Below, piece after piece: positions 8,078 through 11,448 of a stretch of DNA of 11,448 nt. Below the pieces are notes generated by a model. That model saw nothing but the letters and a program-made list of their open reading frames with translations, was not told the DNA's origin and ran no database searches. The stretch spans positions 1 through 11,448 of the forward strand of contig CBFHSE010000045.1 of the NCBI GenBank assembly GCA_965658435.1, given 5' to 3'. Position numbers and translations under genes: made by a program. The DNA is from JADHLN01 sp965658435. GTDB taxonomy: Bacteria; Pseudomonadota; Alphaproteobacteria; Rickettsiales; JABIRX01. Position 1 is the first letter of the stretch. Every line of letters begins with the position of its first letter.

Positions 8078-9433
8078 ATGAAGAACCACCCTTACAAATC
8101 CTTTGCTAATTTTAAAAATAAATGGCTCTTATATAGCATATTTTCCTTATTATCAGCAGGTATATTAACTTTTATAATTGTTTTTTCACGTACTCCTTTC
8201 ATTAAGGATATTTTTATATTTAAAGATTATTTCAGAAAAGCTCTGATAGTTCATGTAAATTTATCACAATTATTTTGGTTTCTTTCAATTGGGGCTTTGT
8301 TAAATTTTCATTATTTCAAGCATAATAAATTATTTAATAAAATCTCATTATATGCTGCTATATTAGCGTTGTTTGGGGTTATTATATCTTCTTTTCTACC
8401 CGGGATAGCAATTTTAAATAATTATGTACCAATTTTAGATAATTTTTTATTTAAAATATCAATCACATTATTCCTTATAATAATTTTACTAATCTCTTTT
8501 GTTAATGCTTTAAATGATTCCGATATTTTAGATAGTAATCAACCTTTAGCCCTTTCCCTGCTTAAGGTATATAATATAATAATTTTAATAGCATTTACCC
8601 ATTTTCTAATTTCTTATAAATTTATAACTAGAAATAATATAAATCTTGAATTTTATGAGATTCTTTTTTGGGGTTTTGGTCATATTACTCAATATGCATA
8701 TGTAGTTTTAATAGTATTTTCATGGTATTTAATAGCTAAAAAAACTAAAATATTTATAATGTTTTCGGATAATTTTCTAAAAATATCAGCAACTTTATAT
8801 TTATTTATTTGTTTATTTGCCTATGGATCAATTAAATATATCAATGATCATATGCTTAATTTTAAAAATATTTATACTAATAATATGATTTGGGGCTCAA
8901 GTTTTCTTGCTCTGATATTTATAATTGCAATATTACCTAATTTTTTTTCATTAAAATTTTATAAAGCTAAAGCAAATGATAAACCATTAATAAATTCTTT
9001 AATTTTATCTGTAATTCTATTTATATATGGTGGTTTGCTTGGTAGTAATATCAATGAATCAAATACCTTAATACCTGCTCATTATCATGGCTCAATTGTT
9101 GCAGTAACCATTGCTTTAATAGGATTAACTTATATTTACCTACCTTTATTTGGAGGACAAAAAATTAATTCTAAATTAGCTATGATTCAGCCTGTTATTT
9201 ATGGTATTGGACAAATTATTCATATTACAGGTCTTGCTATATCAGGTGGATATGGAGTTCTTAGAAAATCTCCTGATAGTATTTTAGGTTTTAATGCAAA
9301 ATTTTGGATGGGAGTTATGGGTGTTGGCGGAGGAATTACTATGATTGCGGGCTTGATGTTTTTAATAATTTGTTATAAATCAATTGTAAATTCAGATAAA
9401 AAAAATGTTAAATATAAAAATCTACAAAACTAA
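8078..9433 (+). CDS. Divergent heme-copper oxidase subunit I-like membrane protein
   Basis: This 451-residue protein with about twelve membrane helices resembles subunit I of heme-copper oxidases. Ligand-like residues are H59 in helix II (VHVNLSQLFWF, low-spin heme), H202 with Y206 (WGFGHITQY, in the place of the copper His and its cross-linked Tyr, as in GHPIVY of ba3-type enzymes), and the pair H335/H337 (PAHYHGS, in the place of the HFH heme ligands of helix X). The adjacent His-His pair that completes the copper site in helix VII is not present: that region reads AYGSIKYINDHM with only H258. No subunit II or III lies nearby. It may be a subunit I paralogue that does not reduce oxygen in the usual way, for example a heme-binding or regulatory relative. 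It overlaps grxC by 29 bases and is divergent from the heme genes ctaA-hemA. The fold call is good; activity is unknown. Confidence 0.75.
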   Translation: MKNHPYKSFANFKNKWLLYSIFSLLSAGILTFIIVFSRTPFIKDIFIFKDYFRKALIVHVNLSQLFWFLSIGALLNFHYFKHNKLFNKISLYAAILALFGVIISSFLPGIAILNNYVPILDNFLFKISITLFLIIILLISFVNALNDSDILDSNQPLALSLLKVYNIIILIAFTHFLISYKFITRNNINLEFYEILFWGFGHITQYAYVVLIVFSWYLIAKKTKIFIMFSDNFLKISATLYLFICLFAYGSIKYINDHMLNFKNIYTNNMIWGSSFLALIFIIAILPNFFSLKFYKAKANDKPLINSLILSVILFIYGGLLGSNINESNTLIPAHYHGSIVAVTIALIGLTYIYLPLFGGQKINSKLAMIQPVIYGIGQIIHITGLAISGGYGVLRKSPDSILGFNAKFWMGVMGVGGGITMIAGLMFLIICYKSIVNSDKKNVKYKNLQN

Positions 9434-9665
9434 AATTTGCCCATATTGCGATAAAGCTAAGGCTTTATTAATAAAAAAAGGTGTTGAAGCACATATTAAT
9501 GAAATTGATATAAGCAATAATAATGAACTTAAGCAAGAAATGCTTGAAGCAAGTGGAGGAAGAATGACTGTACCTCAAATATTTATAAATGAGCAACATA
9601 TTGGTGGTTGTGATGATTTATATGATTTGGATGCAAAAGGTGGATTAGATCCTCTTTTAGGTTAA
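9405..9665 (+). CDS. grxC: Glutaredoxin 3
   Basis: This small cytoplasmic thiol-disulfide oxidoreductase uses glutathione to reduce disulfides and glutathionylated proteins. The 86-residue length is typical. It shows the dithiol active site CPYC at residues 12-15, the cis-proline motif TVPQIF (Pro57), and the glutathione-binding GGCDDL at 67-72. The CPYC centre marks it as a classical dithiol Grx rather than a monothiol CGFS iron-sulfur carrier. Its start lies 29 bases inside the oxidase-like gene in another frame, and tsaD begins 4 bases after its stop, so the three are probably one transcript. The ATG at 9405 directly begins the first beta strand, leaving little room for another start. Confidence 0.95.
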   Translation: MLNIKIYKTKICPYCDKAKALLIKKGVEAHINEIDISNNNELKQEMLEASGGRMTVPQIFINEQHIGGCDDLYDLDAKGGLDPLLG

Positions 9666-9669
9666 TTTA

Positions 9670-10686
9670 ATGATAGTTCTTGGCATAGAATCTAGTTGTG
9701 ATGATACTGCCATTGCTATTATAAATGACCATAAGATCTTAGCTGAAAAAAATTCTTCACAAATTGATATTCATAAACCTTTTGGAGGAGTTGTACCAGA
9801 ATTAGCGGCAAGAAATCATGTTGAAATTATAGATAAATTAATAATTTCTGCCTTAGCTGAAGCAAATTTAAAAATCTCTCAAATTGAGCTAATAGCAGCT
9901 ACAGGAGGACCTGGATTAATTGGAGGCGTAATTACCTCAGTTATGATTGCAAAAGGAATAGCACTTAGAAATAATATTCCTTTAATATTTGTTAATCATC
10001 TTGAAGGTCATGCTTTAGTTCCTAGATTTTCAGAAAACAACCTGAATTTTCCCTTTTTAATTTTCTTAGCTTCAGGTGGCCATTGTCAAATATTAGAAGC
10101 ATTAAATATTGGCAAATATATTAAATATGGCGAAACATTAGATGATGCTATAGGAGAATCATTTGATAAGGTTGCAAAAATATTAGGACTTAATTATCCA
10201 GGCGGCCCATATATTGAGAAAGCTGCAAAATCTGGTAATAAACATAAATATAAATTACCTATTTCGATGTATAAAAGAGCAAATTGTGATTTTTCTTTAT
10301 CAGGACTGAAAACTGCATGTAAAAATTTAGCAGATCAACTAGCACCTCTCAATAAAGAAAAAATCAACGACATTGCTGCATGTTTTCAACATGTAGTAGC
10401 CTTACAAATTAATGATAGAGTTGAATATGCAATTAAAAAATTTTCTAAAAAACATGATTTAACTAAAAAATATTTAGTTTTCTCTGGCGGAGTAGCTGCC
10501 AATCAATATATAAGGGAAGAACTAAATAAAATGCTTAAAAAACATAATTTCCAATTAATTTGCCCTCCAACTAAATTATGTACTGATAATGCAGTTATGA
10601 TTGCTTGGGCTGGTCTTGAAAATTATAAGATAGGAAAAATTAGCGATTTATCATTTAAACCAAAATCTCGTTGGAACTTATATTAA
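9670..10686 (+). CDS. tsaD: tRNA N6-threonylcarbamoyladenosine transferase TsaD
   Basis: TsaD transfers the threonylcarbamoyl group from threonylcarbamoyl-AMP to A37 of ANN-decoding tRNAs, working with TsaB and TsaE in the cytoplasm. The 338-residue length is standard. Family landmarks are IESSCDDT at 6-13, PELAARNH at 43-50, the metal-binding HLEGH with H110 and H114, the nucleotide-binding ASGGH at 134-138, FSLSGLKTA at 208-216, SGGVAAN at 272-278 and the third metal ligand D306 in TDNAVMIAWAG. All are intact. It follows grxC by 4 bases and is the last gene of this plus-strand run, before a 127-base leader region. An essential gene here shows that the AT-rich portion is core chromosome rather than a plasmid or phage. 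Confidence 0.97.
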   Translation: MIVLGIESSCDDTAIAIINDHKILAEKNSSQIDIHKPFGGVVPELAARNHVEIIDKLIISALAEANLKISQIELIAATGGPGLIGGVITSVMIAKGIALRNNIPLIFVNHLEGHALVPRFSENNLNFPFLIFLASGGHCQILEALNIGKYIKYGETLDDAIGESFDKVAKILGLNYPGGPYIEKAAKSGNKHKYKLPISMYKRANCDFSLSGLKTACKNLADQLAPLNKEKINDIAACFQHVVALQINDRVEYAIKKFSKKHDLTKKYLVFSGGVAANQYIREELNKMLKKHNFQLICPPTKLCTDNAVMIAWAGLENYKIGKISDLSFKPKSRWNLY

Positions 10687-10813
10687 TATCTCTTTAACTT
10701 GTTTCATTTTTGTAATATAATATTTTAAATTTAAATAGAATCTTTTTTTAAAATCTATTTGTTTAGAAAAATAATAGATTACATTTGCATATTAATTAAT
10801 AAATAATATTTTT
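10687..10813 (+). promoter_or_regulatory. AT-rich leader and probable promoter of the csp gene
   Basis: The gap between tsaD and the csp ATG is strikingly AT-rich (8 G+C in the 60 bases 10741-10800). TTTAAC at 10693-10698, a 17-base spacer and TATAAT at 10716-10721 make a credible sigma-70 promoter, predicting a 5' untranslated leader of roughly 85 bases. Long leaders are usual for cold-shock genes. Within the leader, AATCTATT (10752-10759) and AATAGATT (10773-10780) form an 8-bp inverted repeat with a 13-base loop. This AU-rich hairpin may be a leader structure or simply chance in such DNA. No strong terminator for tsaD is visible. Confidence 0.45.
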
Positions 10814-11020
10814 ATGAGTACTAATACTGGAACTGTAAAGTTCTTTAATAATGCAAAAGGGTTTGGTTTTATTACCGGCGATGATGGGGCCGAGGTGTTC
10901 GTTCATTTTCGAAGCGTAGAAGGCCTCGGCAAGCGTAGTATCAAGCCAGGCCAGCGTGTCAGTTTCGTCACCCGAAAAGGCGATCGCGGACCACAGGCAG
11001 AGGAAGTGAGACCACTGTGA
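10814..11020 (+). CDS. Cold-shock domain protein (Csp family), composition-chimeric
   Basis: This 68-residue protein is a single cold-shock domain that binds single-stranded RNA and DNA. It carries RNP1 (KGFGFI, residues 15-20) and RNP2 (VFVHF, 28-32), and ends QAEEVRPL much like other Csps. The first 15 or so codons are AT-rich like the upstream genome, but from about codon 20 on, codon usage switches to GC-rich (ACC GGC, GCC GAG GTG TTC, CGC, GGC). The FNNAKGFGFI form of RNP1 and the rest look more like gammaproteobacterial Csps than alphaproteobacterial ones, as far as I can recall the families. The frame is intact across the switch. The gene is either a true recombinant or, more likely, an assembly join between two genomes in a conserved motif. 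The stop overlaps the downstream methyltransferase start. Confidence 0.85.
   Translation: MSTNTGTVKFFNNAKGFGFITGDDGAEVFVHFRSVEGLGKRSIKPGQRVSFVTRKGDRGPQAEEVRPL
10856..10885. other. Abrupt base-composition boundary (probable genome junction)
   Basis: By hand count G+C is 8/60 at 10741-10800, 14/60 at 10801-10860, 29/60 at 10861-10920 and 35/60 at 11221-11280. The change falls within codons 15 to 24 of the csp gene, over the highly conserved RNP1 motif. No insertion sequence, tRNA, direct repeat or integrase is visible at the boundary. Short exact identity in a conserved gene is the sort of place where two genomes become joined in a metagenome assembly, though horizontal recombination would look the same. 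Confidence 0.75.
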
Positions 11021-11448
11021 GCAGCGTAAAAAAGAAAAGGGACGCTAAAGGCCGCGTGACCGAGAGAAAGTATCGAGGCGTTGTTATGCCCACGGCTAAT
11101 CACAAGGCGATTCGAGCCGTCAAAAGGGCTGGACATGAGCCATCTATTCATGGAACGAAGCTTTGGCGATCCAGCTTTTTAATCATGGACTACTTACACA
11201 AAAACGCGCCGGAGCGAGCGGACACGGTGCTCGATGCTGGATGCGGCTGGGGCATTACCGGCATTTGGTTTGCCAAACGTTTTGGCTCACAGGTCGTCTC
11301 GATGGATGCAGATCCCGATGTGTTTCCCTATCTGGACGCTGTTGCCGCCCTCAATAAAGTCAAGACAACTCCGTTAGTTGATCGCTTTGAGAAACTCAAG
11401 AAAAAGCAGCTCGCCACATTTGATCTCTTGGTTGCCGCGGACATTTGT
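11017..11448 (+). CDS. Class I SAM-dependent methyltransferase, N-terminal part (partial)
   Basis: An open frame of 144 codons starts with GTG at 11017 (the GTGA shares 4 bases with the csp stop) and runs off the window end. A Lys/Arg-rich N-terminus precedes HGTKLWRSSFLIMDYL at about residues 45-60. SAM-binding motif I, VLDAGCGWG, follows at 71-79, and an acidic post-I strand end, MDADPD, at 96-101. The last residues, DLLVAADIC, sit where motif II and the post-motif II begin. The W-x-SS-x-L preceding motif I and the AADIC end recall the Methyltransf_16/METTL protein-lysine methyltransferase group, but the substrate is unproven. ATG at codon 24 (11086) is an alternative start. The whole frame is GC-rich and, with the csp tail, belongs to the second sequence source. 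The csp stop/GTG overlap suggests translational coupling. Confidence 0.8.
   Translation, partial: MSSVKKKRDAKGRVTERKYRGVVMPTANHKAIRAVKRAGHEPSIHGTKLWRSSFLIMDYLHKNAPERADTVLDAGCGWGITGIWFAKRFGSQVVSMDADPDVFPYLDAVAALNKVKTTPLVDRFEKLKKKQLATFDLLVAADIC

Noticed and set aside
10752..10780. AATCTATT/AATAGATT inverted repeat as a tsaD terminator
   Set aside because: All but one of the eight pairs per stem are A-T and no T-run directly follows the second arm, so a rho-independent terminator is not supported.
10840..10900. Mobile element or integration site at the composition boundary
   Set aside because: No integrase, transposase, terminal repeats, target duplication or tRNA gene is visible; the boundary lies within a conserved coding motif instead.
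10903..11151. 82-codon minus-strand frame over csp and methyltransferase
   Set aside because: Antisense to two genes with clear motifs; no domain seen.
11163..11357. 64-codon plus-strand frame within the methyltransferase
   Set aside because: The frame starting at 11017 carries the SAM motif VLDAGCGWG through the same DNA; this one is an out-of-frame shadow.
1..11448. tRNA, rRNA, CRISPR arrays or toxin-antitoxin genes
   Set aside because: Looked for by eye on both strands; no cloverleaf-like segments, spaced direct repeats or small toxin-like pairs were seen.

Overview
The window holds about 10.8 kb of very AT-rich bacterial DNA joined, inside a small cold-shock gene, to about 0.6 kb of much more GC-rich DNA. 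The AT-rich part looks alphaproteobacterial. It has a class I lysyl-tRNA synthetase (lysK), a glycine-dependent 5-aminolevulinate synthase (hemA, the C4 heme pathway) and a CtaA/Cox15-type heme A synthase, all at low GC and with genes abutting or overlapping. That combination suggests a Rickettsiales- or Holosporales-like or other reduced AT-rich alphaproteobacterium. No 16S or other phylogenetic marker was available, so the order is inference.

Layout. (1) 1-220, minus: the N-terminal part of a type IV prepilin/pseudopilin, cut by the window edge. (2) 308-4322, plus: a tightly packed run of prepilin peptidase (pilD), a lipoprotein secretin of the MshL/PilQ/GspD class, an ABC-2-like membrane permease and a membrane-anchored helical-repeat protein. 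It continues with a 32-nt overlap into lysK (4291-5862). (3) 5854-8027, minus: ctaA then hemA, overlapping by 13 nt; hemA and lysK collide tail to tail with a 9-nt overlap. (4) 8078-10686, plus, divergent from ctaA: a heme-copper-oxidase subunit-I-like membrane protein, a glutaredoxin (grxC) and the tRNA t6A enzyme tsaD, packed as one probable operon. (5) 10687-10813: an AT-rich leader with a plausible sigma-70 promoter. (6) 10814-11020: a cold-shock protein in which base composition jumps from roughly 13-23% to about 48-58% GC. (7) 11017-end: the N-terminal 144 residues of a SAM-dependent methyltransferase that overlaps the csp stop by GTGA.

Working together. The left block encodes parts of a pilus or type II-like secretion machine: a prepilin, the peptidase that matures it, and the outer-membrane channel. 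The middle block makes heme (hemA) and converts heme O to heme A (ctaA), beside a divergent oxidase-like protein that keeps some but not all heme and copper ligands. The right end is best read as a genome or assembly junction: a csp gene whose start lies in the AT-rich genome and whose remainder, with the methyltransferase, looks like a different and probably gammaproteobacterial source. The most notable observations are that junction, the oxidase-like protein lacking the usual His-His copper ligands, and the small divergent prepilin next to the peptidase and secretin. I did not find an obviously new defence or mobile system.
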